Assembly (NCBI GenBank): GCA_904063045.1
Contig: CAJFCJ010000026.1
Coordinates: 722,964 to 786,963 of the forward strand
DNA length: 64,000 nucleotides
Direction: 5' to 3'
Source of the DNA: Dimorphilus gyrociliatus
Lineage: Eukaryota; Annelida; Polychaeta; Dinophilidae
Part shown: piece after piece, positions 48,768 through 59,757 of the stretch
Layout of the letters: the number at the start of each line of letters is the position of its first letter
Numbering within the stretch: the first letter of the stretch is position 1
Program-made: the position numbers and the translations under genes
The notes under the pieces: generated by a model
Told to the model about the DNA's origin: nothing
The model's input: the letters and a program-made list of their open reading frames with translations, nothing else
Databases searched by the model: none

Positions 48768-49760
48768 TTAAAGAATCTCATAATTGCAAACGTTATTAAC
48801 ATCTTTCTTAGCTTTTAATCTTCTAAGTTGACAAACACGTTTACTGCAAGAACAAGTAATTTGACAATCGAATATAGAGGATGTAGTATGAAGTGAACAA
48901 CGACTAAATGGACCAAGTACCAAAGCGTCTCCGTTAATTGTAATCAACAAATTGCCAAACTGCTTGTTAAAATGATACTGCTCAAATGCTTGCTTGCATT
49001 TGTAAAAATTAAAGTTTGTCAAAGAAATCATATATTCTTTTTTTAGAATATTCTGTTCAGTTTGTAAATCGATAATTTTAATAGAAGAACAACCCTTTTT
49101 ATCTTCATCGCTGTTCGGTTGATTGTCAAAATCTATTCGACAGAGTAGACATTCACCATCGAATATCTTACAAAAATTCTCGTTAATCCAACAAGGAGTT
49201 GACGATAAGTCACCAACCTGTTGGATAATCTTACAATTCATTTTCCGTTTGCAACTATTAACACATTGTTCTGCTAGAAGTGTATTATTAGGATAGGTGA
49301 TAATCTTAGTTTCGATGGGAAAACAGGTACTGTGTAATGGATTAGCCAAATCTTGAATCTTTTTATTAAAACATTTGGAGAGATTATCGTTTATGTCGAG
49401 ATTTTTAATACTCTTTACGCAATGATCAGAATGAATTTGACACTTTTTCAAAGATTTATTAAAGGTAAAACATTGACAAACTGGTTGAAATAAGCAAGCT
49501 TGTTTACATTCCTCAATATTTCTCGTATTTATAAACGTAGAATTATCCTTTAATACCGTTTTCCCAACGTACGAAAATTCTGGTACTTTACCATCGTCAA
49601 AGTTACAAAGATGCGATGATAATATGTTATTATCATCATCATTATCATCATCATCATTTTCAAAACCATTATTAGTAACACATTTAATAATTTGAATTGT
49701 TGAGAGAAGAAGCCAAAAAGTAATTGAAAGTTGAATATGTTTCGTCCAAAAGTAAACCAT
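48768..49760 (-). CDS. Secreted PAN/apple-domain protein
   Basis: Single-exon frame of 330 residues. An N-terminal signal or anchor (ITFWLLLSTIQIIKCV) is followed by an Asp-rich linker (NDDDDNDDDNN, encoded by GAT repeats). Then comes a PAN/apple module: NIEECKQACLFQPVCQCFTF to KCQIHSDHC. A second Cys-rich half (CVNSCKRKMNC; CSCSKRVC) may hold another diverged module. PAN domains bind proteins or carbohydrates outside the cell. Its lack of introns is unusual among these neighbours. It is convergent with the helical gene ending at 48640. Confidence 0.78.
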   Translation of the reverse strand: MVYFWTKHIQLSITFWLLLSTIQIIKCVTNNGFENDDDDNDDDNNILSSHLCNFDDGKVPEFSYVGKTVLKDNSTFINTRNIEECKQACLFQPVCQCFTFNKSLKKCQIHSDHCVKSIKNLDINDNLSKCFNKKIQDLANPLHSTCFPIETKIITYPNNTLLAEQCVNSCKRKMNCKIIQQVGDLSSTPCWINENFCKIFDGECLLCRIDFDNQPNSDEDKKGCSSIKIIDLQTEQNILKKEYMISLTNFNFYKCKQAFEQYHFNKQFGNLLITINGDALVLGPFSRCSLHTTSSIFDCQITCSCSKRVCQLRRLKAKKDVNNVCNYEIL

Positions 49761-50471
49761 ATTTCACAAGACAAACTCTAACGCTTTACTGTACTTATTA
49801 CTAATTATCACCTTCTTTTGTATAGATTTAACAAAGGAGCATTTCTTATAGAATACATTAATGAATGCAAATAATTACACATATATTACTATATACTATA
49901 TATATATAATTTATACTGTATATACATCATAGTAAACAAAATGATAATAACACTTCCATTGAACATTTATCGAAATTTCGACTTTTGTTCCTTTTTTAGT
50001 TGACAACAATCTCATCTCTTTATTTGATAATTAGCCATTTTGTGACAAACTGTAATAATATATATCCTGTTTTTTTTTTATTTTGACAAACAAAGAAGTT
50101 AATGAAAGTAATTTACTAATTAAGAAATTAGTTTATTAACTACTTACTACTTTATATTTAATTATTCCTTTAAAAAAAAGGCCAAACATATAATATTATT
50201 CGATGACAAACTATATTCAAAAGGTAAATTATAAATTTTTAATCTTTTTAGCCTTTCTTTTTTTTTCAAACTAAGACAAACAATAGTCTTCTATTCAATG
50301 ACATCTTTTATTCGTTAATCCCAATCGGACAATTACTTATAATTGAACAATTGACAAGATAATTGTACCAGTTTTTTATATATATAAATATCAAGAGGAA
50401 TACGATTATTGTATATATTGTATTTCCTATCTTTTTGTCCTAAAATCGGCACCAAATAATTCATTGGAAAA
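49761..50471. other. Intergenic
   Basis: Promoter region between divergent genes; several GACAAAC/GTTTGTC words and a TATATATAAATA-type stretch at 50380-50390. No gene seen. Confidence 0.4.
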
Positions 50472-51023
50472 ATGAAAATTCATCTTATTGCAATCTTTAT
50501 TACGTTGTTATATTTTACCGGACAAAGTGTTGATAGTACTCGGCAGAGTTTGTCAAATTTCAACAAAGAAAAATTCAATGAAAAAAGAGTTGCCAGCTTG
50601 AAAGATTATCTTCAAGCTAAAGCTTTGGCAAGAGATAAAAAATGGTTGGATTGGGATGATATTAAAGATTCTTTAAGCGATGCTTGGGACCATGTTAAAG
50701 ATGCTAAAGATAAACTTGTCGACAGCGTTGAAGAAGGAATAAATCGTATTAAAGAGAATAAAAACTTTCAAAAAGTCATGAATAAATTGGACGAATGGGA
50801 AGATAAAGTTGAAGAGTCTATAAACGAAGGAATCGATAAACTTAAAGAGAATGATCATTTAAAAGAAGCGTTAGATCGTTTAAAAGAGATTAAAGACGAA
50901 ATTGAGGAATCTGTTGAAAATGGAATAGATAAGATAAAAAATCACGAAAAGTATAAAGAAGCCGTTGAAAGATTGAAAAAATTAAAAGGAGATATTTTAG
51001 ATAAAATTGAAAACGCAAAATAA
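50472..51023 (+). CDS. Secreted amphipathic-helix repeat protein
   Basis: Single exon, 183 residues. Signal peptide MKIHLIAIFITLLYFTGQS, a basic linker, then three 31-residue tandem repeats and a partial fourth. Each starts DK/DE-x-V/I-E/D-x-S and carries (E/N)GI(D/N)(K/R)(L/I)K, then a hydrophobic helix ending L-(D/K)-(E/K)-(W/I/L). The last piece is DILDKIENAK. Heptad-like spacing and high Lys/Glu content predict long amphipathic helices, as in apolipoprotein-like or coiled-coil proteins. No cysteines. A TATA-like stretch lies about 90 bases upstream of the ATG. Lipid or surface binding is inference; no family recognised. Confidence 0.75.
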   Translation: MKIHLIAIFITLLYFTGQSVDSTRQSLSNFNKEKFNEKRVASLKDYLQAKALARDKKWLDWDDIKDSLSDAWDHVKDAKDKLVDSVEEGINRIKENKNFQKVMNKLDEWEDKVEESINEGIDKLKENDHLKEALDRLKEIKDEIEESVENGIDKIKNHEKYKEAVERLKKLKGDILDKIENAK

Positions 51024-51420
51024 ATAATAATAAATAATTTAATTATATTGAAATTTAATAAAAGATTATGGCAAATATATTCAATACAATATGCTAACTT
51101 TTTTCTCTTCATAATGAAAAATTGATCACATATGTGATAAACTGTTTACCTAGTAACCAGTTTACTTGAAAAGGTTTTGTCAAGTGTTGTTTACCTCTTG
51201 TTTAATACAACTCTCTTAGAGTAGTATAAAATCAATCAACAGAACAGTATAAGATGCAAACTAAATATAATAATAATATACTCTTTCAAGTTTGTCATAA
51301 ATATTTTATCATTGTAAAAACTGAAGACAAACTAGTCTTGATGATCTCGCAATAAAAGAAAAAGATGTTTTATCATTTTTTTCTTAAATAAAACGATAAT
51401 AGTTTGTACAGCAGTATGTT
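51024..51420. other. Intergenic
   Basis: AATAAA at about 51056 (ATTTAATAAAAG) ends the gene at 50472; otherwise AT-rich with repeated TTTGTCA words. Confidence 0.45.
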
Positions 51421-54400
51421 TTAAGCCCTTAAAGTGTAAATGGCTATCGAATCCAATCTCTGACCGTTATCAGTTAAGAAATTCTCCGATATTGAACAAG
51501 CCGTATCGCTCCATTTGAATGAGAATGACCTACAATCTCTCTGATCGAAACATAGCTTTGCGCAATTCGTAAATGTCGAACTAAACCAATCGACAAACAT
51601 AGTTTGTAGGTTTAATATCGTTATTCCCGTTCTCCTAAACGAGTCTGTATAGATTAGATAAAGTATTAACAAGTGACGCAAGATAATTGAAAAGAGACAT
51701 CAATTATACTTACAGCTCTTTGCATAGAATATTATAGATTCAATATAGGGTCTTTCATCTGTATCTAAAACAAAATATCTACCTTCTAAGGTAGTCTTAC
51801 AAAAGTATTGGATGATTGATCCTTGGAGAATCTCTCCTCCCGTATTAGTATCATGTACGTCGCACAATTCAATTGTATCGTTCCTTTGCGAAATATCCTT
51901 AAGAATATAGAATTTCATAGTAGCAATAAACGATTGAGAGTTTGAATATGTAATTTGCATTCCCTTTACTCTAATTATTTTACGAGAATCCATTATTAAA
52001 CTAACGTATACATTAATTATAGGTGTAATGTTTGTCTCATAGAATACATTTGATATTTTGTTATTTGTATTGTCCAGTTTGTAGAAATGTTTTTCAATAT
52101 TAATTTTTGGAAAAAGTTCAAGTGTTTCAATACGTCCATATACTTTTAATTCGCATATTACCATAGAAGTTAATCTTCTGTTTGTCAAATAAACGAAATT
52201 CCCAGTTGAATGGTGATTACATTGAAAATACCAAAATAATCCGTGGCTGATAGAAGAATTTAAAAATTTACAAATTCTCCTCGAAACTTTCGGCCAAAGA
52301 GGATTTGGAGATTGAAGATTTGTCACGGAAACGTCGAATTTATTGAATATATCTGGAAATAAAGTATTTGACAAACCGTTTATCTGTATAAAAAGAAAGA
52401 TTAACAAACCTTCTAATAGTTGATCACCAGGCACAATAAGAATACTTTCTACATTATATGTAGTTTGTAATTTTAATGATATCCAAGGCAGTACTGCATT
52501 GTGAACAATCGATATACAGGAATGATATTTACGGTCGTTGAAGATTATATTGAAATAATTATCATCAAACGCCTTAATTGTACTCCAGTAACTGTGATCA
52601 ACAGTATCATTCCGATATATTGTTATATTCTCAAAATTGACAATAGAATTATGTTTGTCAATGAGTTGACCAAACACATTCAATTCATATAAGTATACGA
52701 AAGACAATGAATTCGTTTTCAAGACAAACACAGATCCTATAGGAGACGGATTGCTACAATCAAACATTTTATAATTGTTATCATTCGAAGAGACAATCGT
52801 CTGTTTTGACAAACAATTCGCTTCCTTAAAGTATAGATTTTGGTGATTAACGCCAGCCGTAATATTCATATTTTGTGTATCTATCAATTAGAATAATAAT
52901 ATTTAATGTAAACAGTATTAATCAATTGACAAACAACATACTTAGATAGAATATTATAAAAGATGTAACGGAATATCTTCCACCAAGGTAAACACTTATA
53001 AAATCGTCCTGATTCAATTCGGTACTAGTTTCGTATTTACCATCAACAGCAAATGTAGGACTAAACTTTCCAGATTCTTGAAGAATCGGCATATTTAAAG
53101 CCAAATTTTTTGGTGAATTTTCTAAAAAAAAACAAACATATAGGCCTAAAAATTTAAACAAACAACAAACAACCTGTAATTTTTTCACCAAAAACTTCAA
53201 TAGAATGCATATGATGATTGGTTGAAGTTAAAGGTTTAAATGATATATAACGCCCTTCACTATCCAATGAACAATCAACGGTATCGACATTGACTGGACA
53301 AGAGGTTTTATCACTGTTTAAGATATTTAAAGTTTTCGTGACAAACACTTCGTATTCTTAAAAAAATATAAAGAATATAATATATAGGCCTTAATCGAAT
53401 ATGATATTTCAACTTACCATTAATAAGTGACGATGTTAGTTTGGCTGTAACACTTACAACTCTAAAAATATCTTCCAAATCAAGAAAATGACTCGGGAAA
53501 GCAAAATTCACAGGATAAATAGTATTTAACACTATATTGGTTGTTGGTCGTGTGAAAGCATCTGTCCTTAAGAAAACCGATTTTCCAGCGTTCAAGTGAT
53601 CTAAAGGAGAGAGAGAGAGAGAGAGAGAGAGATTATTTTAGACGCGATTAATAAAAGAGACTATTGTTTTTTACATGAATAGACGCTTATTTCGCATAGG
53701 GAGAAGGCTTCTGCACTTTCTATAGATACTACTGATCCATAGTTTTGAATATTGCAAACAAAAACTAATTCTTGTAAATGCTGATAAACATAACTAGAAT
53801 CTGTACATGTTGTATCGTTAACTAATATTCTAACATCTGGTAAGAAATTATCATTATTCTTTAAGATGGCAACGCTATGGACTTGTGTTGAAAATCCTAG
53901 ATAAATACTTAAAACTGAATTAGTGCTTGTCACTGACAAACAACCTCCAAAGCTCTAAAAGAGAGATAAAAGGAAATTTTAATAAAGGTAAAATATTATT
54001 AATATCGTCTACTTCATTGGTATTCGTTACTCCATCGACAGCGTGATGAGGATGGAAAAGGGAATTCAAAGAGGAAGTACCAGTCAAAGATACTGACTTT
54101 AAAAAGGCAATATTCTTCCGACCATGATATTTTAAACTATTACATCTGTAACGTTCGTCACTTTTGATCATATTATTAATATCTCTTTTAACATTATCGT
54201 AGTTAACAGTTTTCCAAAAAGTGGATTTATCATTCCAAACTGCATCAAAGCTCTCTGGTATACAATCGTATCGAAGATAATATAATTGAGGACAAAATTG
54301 TTTTTCAATTATTTCACCATTTTCTTCACAAAATATTTGACCATCTATTCAAAAGATTGCATAATTAGATAACATTTCTTATAGTTTATATATTTAAAAA

Positions 54401-54839
54401 AAGGACCTAGATGATAAAAACTCCATCTTCCAGATAAATAATATAAACTGTTTGTTTGTGGGCTGCTTTTGTATTTCAAATATATTTTGGTCTTGATAAA
54501 ACAATAACCCGTGGCAATGTTGTATGAATATCCAGAACAAAATGAATTTTTACGACACCATACAGTACAATCTCTATATGACAATATTACGTCCGGTTTC
54601 TGATCATGTTTATGAGATACGTATTCTATAAGTTTAACACCTCGGTAAACTTGACAAACAAACAAACAATTAAGAAAAATTATGCTTTTTTTTCAATAGA
54701 AGAGAAGATATATATACTTACATTTTTCGCAACTTGCTCCGTAAAAGTATTCTTCACAGGCTTGCATTGCAAAAGCCAAAGAAGAGGAGAGAAATACATA
54801 TAAAAGTATATTAGTTAAGCAATAAAAGAACCGAATCAT
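51421..54839 (-). CDS. PAN - F5/8C-like modules - PAN secreted protein
   Basis: Built from about nine minus-strand exons, from the signal exon (MIRFFYCLTNILLYVFLSSS, 54839) to the stop at 51421. Order: a PAN/apple module (YRDCTVWCRKNSFCSGYSYN), a Cys-rich linker, an F5/8C-like module (NIAFLKSVSLTGTS, HHAVDG), a second F5/8C module (NLALNMPILQESGKFSPTF, AVDGKYETS, VYLGGRYSVTSFII), and a third diverged one (WISLKLQTTYNVESILI). It closes with a C-terminal PAN/apple module (CAKLCFDQRDCRSFSF). Introns are phase 1 except one phase 0. Such combinations are extracellular adhesion or lectin-like proteins; no membrane anchor seen. One intron near 53606-53632 contains an AG (CT on the sense strand) microsatellite as polypyrimidine tract. 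Confidence 0.8.
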
Positions 54840-55993
54840 AATGCTTCTTTATTCAACTAAAACAAACTATATATATACTGTATATAATCGGTATGTCAAA
54901 AAGACTATATTTTCAATGAAGAGGATAATTCTAATAGAATTCTAAGCATAGTTTGTTGTTGAGCTATCGTCTGTTTATGAATTATTTTTCATTTCACAGT
55001 ATTCATAAATATTCAGGATGATTGAAGTTTGCAGTTGATCACAATAGAAGAATTGTGCCTTTATTGAAATATTGTAAAATGCATAGCAATTGACTATTTC
55101 TTCATAAAATGTTGATTCAATAATAGTTTCGTAATATGTTTCTATATATATATATATGAATGACATAGAAATAATTAATTAGTTAATTAATATATGTATA
55201 TTGATATACTAATAGAATCAATTGAGATTCAAATAGTCAAGGATAGATGAATGTTTTTGCAACCTGTAACAACAATAGACTTTCTTTTTTGCTTTAAAAG
55301 AAATAGAAATGTTTTTTAAAACGACACAAAGATAATATTGTCTCTTTCTCTCCCTCTCTCTCTCTCTCTCGAAATGAAACGAATCGGAGTATGAGAAAAC
55401 GATTGATATCCATTAAAACTAATTTATTCCATTCATTAAGAAAGTTACGATCCATTGAAAATTCTTATTGTTCTATTAAAATATAGGCTTTTAGTTTAAT
55501 TTGTTACAGGACAATGGAAAATATATTAAAAGTACAAAAAACTATTCGTAAAGTCGTTACGCTAAGAAATAATTATTTATATTGTTACAAACTGATCCTG
55601 ACTAATAAAAATCGTATGATTTATAAGGGTTTTTAGTATCGTATGAATAATTTCTATTTGGAATAAATAGAACAAAATGGCGGCCATTTATTAAAATCAA
55701 AAATTAAGATTATTTGTCTTTTAAATTCGTTAATATGATTATATATATACTCTGTGCAATTGGTTGATTATTATTCTTTTTACATATTTAACTTTTTATA
55801 ATGGACTATTATTTTGTACTAAAGTGCATAATATCTAATGATTCTAGATTGATTGAATGTAATTTCGTCATTTCCTATAAATTTCATTTATAGTTTAATC
55901 TTTATTAGCGAATAAACACAATAATATATATCGAAAAATACTTTCGCTTTATCACTTCTTTGTCCTCCATTTTGAAAAATATTCTTTGAAATT
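54840..55993. other. Intergenic between divergent genes
   Basis: AT-rich; CT microsatellite at about 55341-55370. No gene seen; the small minus frame at 54975-55166 has no support. Confidence 0.4.
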
Positions 55994-56910
55994 ATGAAAA
56001 TCGTTCTTGTTCTTTTCGTCGCTCTGTTTGGTCTTTGCAAAGGTAAAAGTAAACATTCTTTTAAAAACTCTTCACTTTTAAAGGTTTTCTAATAAAACAG
56101 GATCTTATGATTTTCCCTTTCCAAGAAGTAGTAGCGGCTGCAACGATCTGGGATTGGTTGATCAAATTGTGAACACTTGGAAGGAGAATTCTAAAATATT
56201 AAGATTTTTCACAAACTTATACGACTCAATTTCAATATATATAGATATATATAGACCAATGGCGGAACGTCTTGTTTGTCAATTAGCTGATGCCAAATCA
56301 GAGAGAGAGTTTAACCAAGTAATAACAAATACATTCGGTATCGATGGTTATACTTTAGCGGTCTACGAGGACATCTTTTTTCAAAATCTTAGGCCTATCA
56401 GGGAATATGAAGAATCCTTGTCGGCATGGACAGATCTATTAGAATTCTTAGAGAAACATTGGAAAGGTAAATTTCCCATTGATGCTGATTTTATCGAAGT
56501 GAAAAGTTTCCTCGAAAAAATGAATGAAAAATATGGAAATCATTGGCTAGCCCTACTGATCCCTGCTGAAAATGTTGCTGACTACTACTCAATAGCCCTA
56601 TTTGAGATAAACAATGACGAAATTGACAAATTAGCAATTTTGATAAGTGGTAAATCAATAATATACCGTTTTAAAATATATCATAATCCCTGTATTAAAA
56701 CTTTTTATTTTTTCAGAGGCGACATCTGTTGCTGAATTTGCAGAGCAATTGCAACTTCCATCCTATGAAACGAGACATGTCGTCGATTACTTCAATATGA
56801 TATTAACAAATAAATATCCAGCTGATTGGAGAATCTTTGTTAAACTATTTAAAGAGATAATTAATATTCTTAAAATATCCAAAAAACTAGGCTTCCTCGA
56901 TATCTTTTAG
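55994..56910 (+). CDS. Secreted helical protein (second subfamily)
   Basis: Exons 55994-56042, 56101-56649 and 56717-56910, phase-1 introns, 263 residues. Signal peptide MKIVLVLFVALFGLCKG. The helical body carries RPMAERLVCQLADAKSERE, FNQVITNTFGIDGYTLAVYE, FLEKHWKGKFPIDADF and FLEKMNEKYGNHWLALL. The closing exon has YETRHVVDYFNMIL and a basic helix. It is closely similar to the convergent gene at 58308-59235. The order RxVCxxA...FxxV...GYxxxxYE...FLE...EKYG parallels the subfamily at 47328, so I infer one superfamily with four members here. Named domain: none recognised. Presumably secreted. Confidence 0.78.
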
Positions 56911-57224
56911 ACTTTTTATAATCTCCAATAAATGATTAGCTCTGGCAAATATACAAATTTATAATAAATAAATAAATAAATAAAAACGACAAAATCTTCC
57001 ATTATCGCTCAAATACGCAAAAAATAACTTTTTTTTAATTTAATAAAGAATATATATAAGATGTATTTTCTTTTTTTTTTTATATAAAAAAAAGATAATC
57101 TTTAATAGAAAGAAAGTAATGAAAATCTATTTATAAAGATAATCTTTTATCAATTAATTAAGTACAAAAGGTGACATTGTTGGTTTATAAAGGAAACGCT
57201 TTCTTTATAGCGTTTCCATCGAAG
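56911..57224. other. Intergenic
   Basis: Contains AATAAA words just after the stop at 56910 and the GPCR leader; no other gene. Confidence 0.4.
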
Positions 57225-58241
57225 ATGAAGTACTTAAACATTACTTCAAGTTGGGAAGATATATCGCTATCCGGAGGAGATATTGTACTTGTATTGACAT
57301 GGATTACCGAGTTGATTTCAGTTATATTTGGAACGTTCGGAAATCTTCTAATAGTACTTTCCGTTCTAAGTCAAAAGTCTTTGTGGTCAGCCGCTAATAT
57401 GTTAGTTGTACAATTGGCTATTTTCGATTTTGGCATATCGTCTGCAGTACAGTTTACATCCTTAGTTGGAATGTTTTGGAGAGGTGAACAGCTCTTCCTC
57501 CACAATCCATGGAAACAAATATGTAATCTATTTGGAGCGGTTTGCGCATTCTGCTGTTTAGCAAGTCCGTCAATGTTGGCTATAATATCATTCAATAGGT
57601 TCGATAGCAGTGGGTATACTATAAATAGAAGCTAATTCTTAATTCTTTACTCCTATATTAGGTGGTTGTGTATAGTGAAACCTCATCTTTACTATCGCAT
57701 ATTCAATAGGACTGGAACCATACTTGCTATAATTCTCGTATGGATTCTGGGAGAAAGTCATCAAGTATTACATCAGGCCGGACTTGTTGATATTAAATAC
57801 GATACTACAAGATCGTTATGTTTATTTGATGAACATTTAAAAATTGAATTTATTTGGGTTGCTATGGGTATCTATGTTCCCATTTTAGTTGTTATTGCCT
57901 TCAATATCTCTATATTTCTTCATGTTCGTTCAGTAAAGAATGTTCTAAGAACAATATCTTCAACTCAAAATCATCGTTTTCATAAAAAGGACGAAATTCA
58001 ATTAGCAAAGATGCTTTTTATTGTTTCGTCAATACTTTTCGTATGTCTCGTTCCCTATACGTGTATTTACTTTGATAGTAATCGAATTTTACCGAGATCT
58101 TATTATACTATGTCTACTGCACTGTACCACTTAAATAGTAGCCTCAATCCTATATTATACGCAGCCCATGATAGATTTCGTAACGCATATAAAGTGTTTT
58201 TTATCAAATTATTTCTGTTTTTTAGACGAAAAATAAAGTAA
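57225..58241 (+). CDS. Class A (rhodopsin-like) GPCR, orphan
   Basis: Exons 57225-57598 and 57662-58241 give 317 residues; phase-2 intron of 63 bases falling inside the helix 3 end motif. Seven hydrophobic segments are visible. Helix 1 has GNLLIV, helix 2 LAIFDF (LAxxD), and helix 3 ends SFNRWLCIVKP, an N-R-W version of D-R-Y. Helix 6 has FVCLVPY and helix 7 NSSLNPILYAAHD (NPxxY). A short N-terminus has an NIT glycosylation site and the C-terminal tail is very short. The NRW and overall pattern recall melatonin/Tre1/Moody-type receptors, but the assignment is tentative and the ligand unknown. It sits between the convergent helical-family genes. Confidence 0.88.
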
Positions 58242-58307
58242 AAAAAAAAAGAGAATATCTTCTCTCTCTCTCTCTTTCTTTCTTTCTCTTTCTTTCTCTT
58301 TCAGATT

Positions 58308-59235
58308 TTAAAAAATATTAAAAAGTCCAAGTTCCTTCAATATCTTTAGAACATCGATAGCATCGCTGCAGAATTTAACGGCGCTTCTCCAATCCATCGG
58401 CTCTCCTCTTACGATTATACCAGTAAGGACGTTGAAGAACTCTTCCGCTTCGTACTTTGGAAGTCCTAATTGTCTTGCTATTTCGCCGGCAGATTTCGCT
58501 TCTAAACAAACAATATATAAAGGTATTATTATTAAATATTATCGAATTATATCTAATAGTTTAACATCAATTTACCGGTTAGTAACATTGCTAAATCGTC
58601 AATCTCCTTTTCCTTTATCTCAAGTAGGGCTAATGTATAATAGTTTGAGAATTGTCCTGTAGGATCCAGTAAGGCTAGCCAATGACTTCCGTATTTTTCA
58701 TTCATTTTCTCAAGGAAACTTTTCACTTCAATAAAATCGGCGTCAATAGGAAATTTACCTTTCCAATGTTTCTCTAAGAATTCAAATAGATCTATTGAAA
58801 TCTTTAAAGATTCTTCATATTCCGCCATAGGCCTAAGATTTTGAAAAAAGATCTCCTCGTAGACCGCTAAAGTATAACCATCGATACCGAATGTATTTGT
58901 TATTACTTGGTTAAACTCTTTCTCTGATGTCGTTTCAATTAATTGACAAACAACATGTTCGACCATTGGTCTTATAGTCATAATTTGCATAGAAATTAAA
59001 TCGTAATGGGGAACTGTAGTTCTAAATAATTTAGGATTTCCGCTCCAAATCTCAAAAAGTTTGTCAACTAAACCTTTATCATCGCAAGTTTGTCTCTTTT
59101 GAAACGGGAATGAAGGTTTTCCTGTATTAATATTTGAAAAAAACCATTATAAAAGGTACTATTTTAGAATGAAATCTTTTGATATTTACCATTACAAAGA
59201 CTGAAGAGAGCGATAAAAAGTAATACACTTTTCAT
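58308..59235 (-). CDS. Secreted helical protein (second subfamily)
   Basis: Minus-strand three-exon gene with the same plan as 55994. Signal exon MKSVLLFIALFSLCNG, then TCDDKGLVDKLFEIW, RPMVEHVVCQLIETTSEKE, a block from FNQVITNTFGIDGYTLAVYE to KHWKGKFPIDADF nearly identical to the paralogue, and EKYGSHWLALLDP. A last exon begins EAKSAGEIARQLGLP and ends KELGLFNIF. High similarity of the central exon with the partner 2 kb away, against weaker ends, suggests recent duplication or gene conversion. Helix-rich, presumably extracellular, family unnamed. Confidence 0.78.
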
Positions 59236-59300
59236 AACTTTAAGTTTGCCTTTAACGCAATAAAACTGTTGACAAACTGAAAAATATCCTATATTTATAT

Positions 59301-59337
<37 letters not shown>

Positions 59338-59757
59338 AGCAAATTATCCAAAAAATTTGAAGGAAATAACCTAATTAAGCTCAATTGACCGCAAGGCGTA
59401 ATTCACTTTTAGCATCGTTATGACAAACTATAGAATAGTTTAATATATCCAATAATGGAAAAAAAATGTCCCTATTAACTCTTTATCTACCATATTATTT
59501 TGATTACTAGGAATTAAACATTAATTACTAACTGGTAGAGATTAATTGTTGTTTTAAAGGCTTTACTATCAATTATATAATTTAGATATTGACAAACAGG
59601 AAAAAAGTTTGTTGACAAAATTTCTTATATTTTATATTTTAGAAACGACTTTTCTCATTATTATATCGAAAATTTCTCAAGTTGATTAGAGAATGATGAT
59701 CAGAAGAGAATTTCAATTTAGTTTAAAGAACTTGTAGTATCCGTTATTAAATATTCT
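59236..59757. other. Intergenic with TA microsatellite
   Basis: TA repeat at 59305-59333 and TGACAAACT words; otherwise AT-rich. No gene seen. Confidence 0.5.

Noticed and set aside
52390-52440. Possible 26-base intron in the PAN-F5/8C gene (GTTTGTTAATC..ATACAG)
   Set aside because: Far shorter than any other intron here and removal breaks the frame; the frame is open through it.
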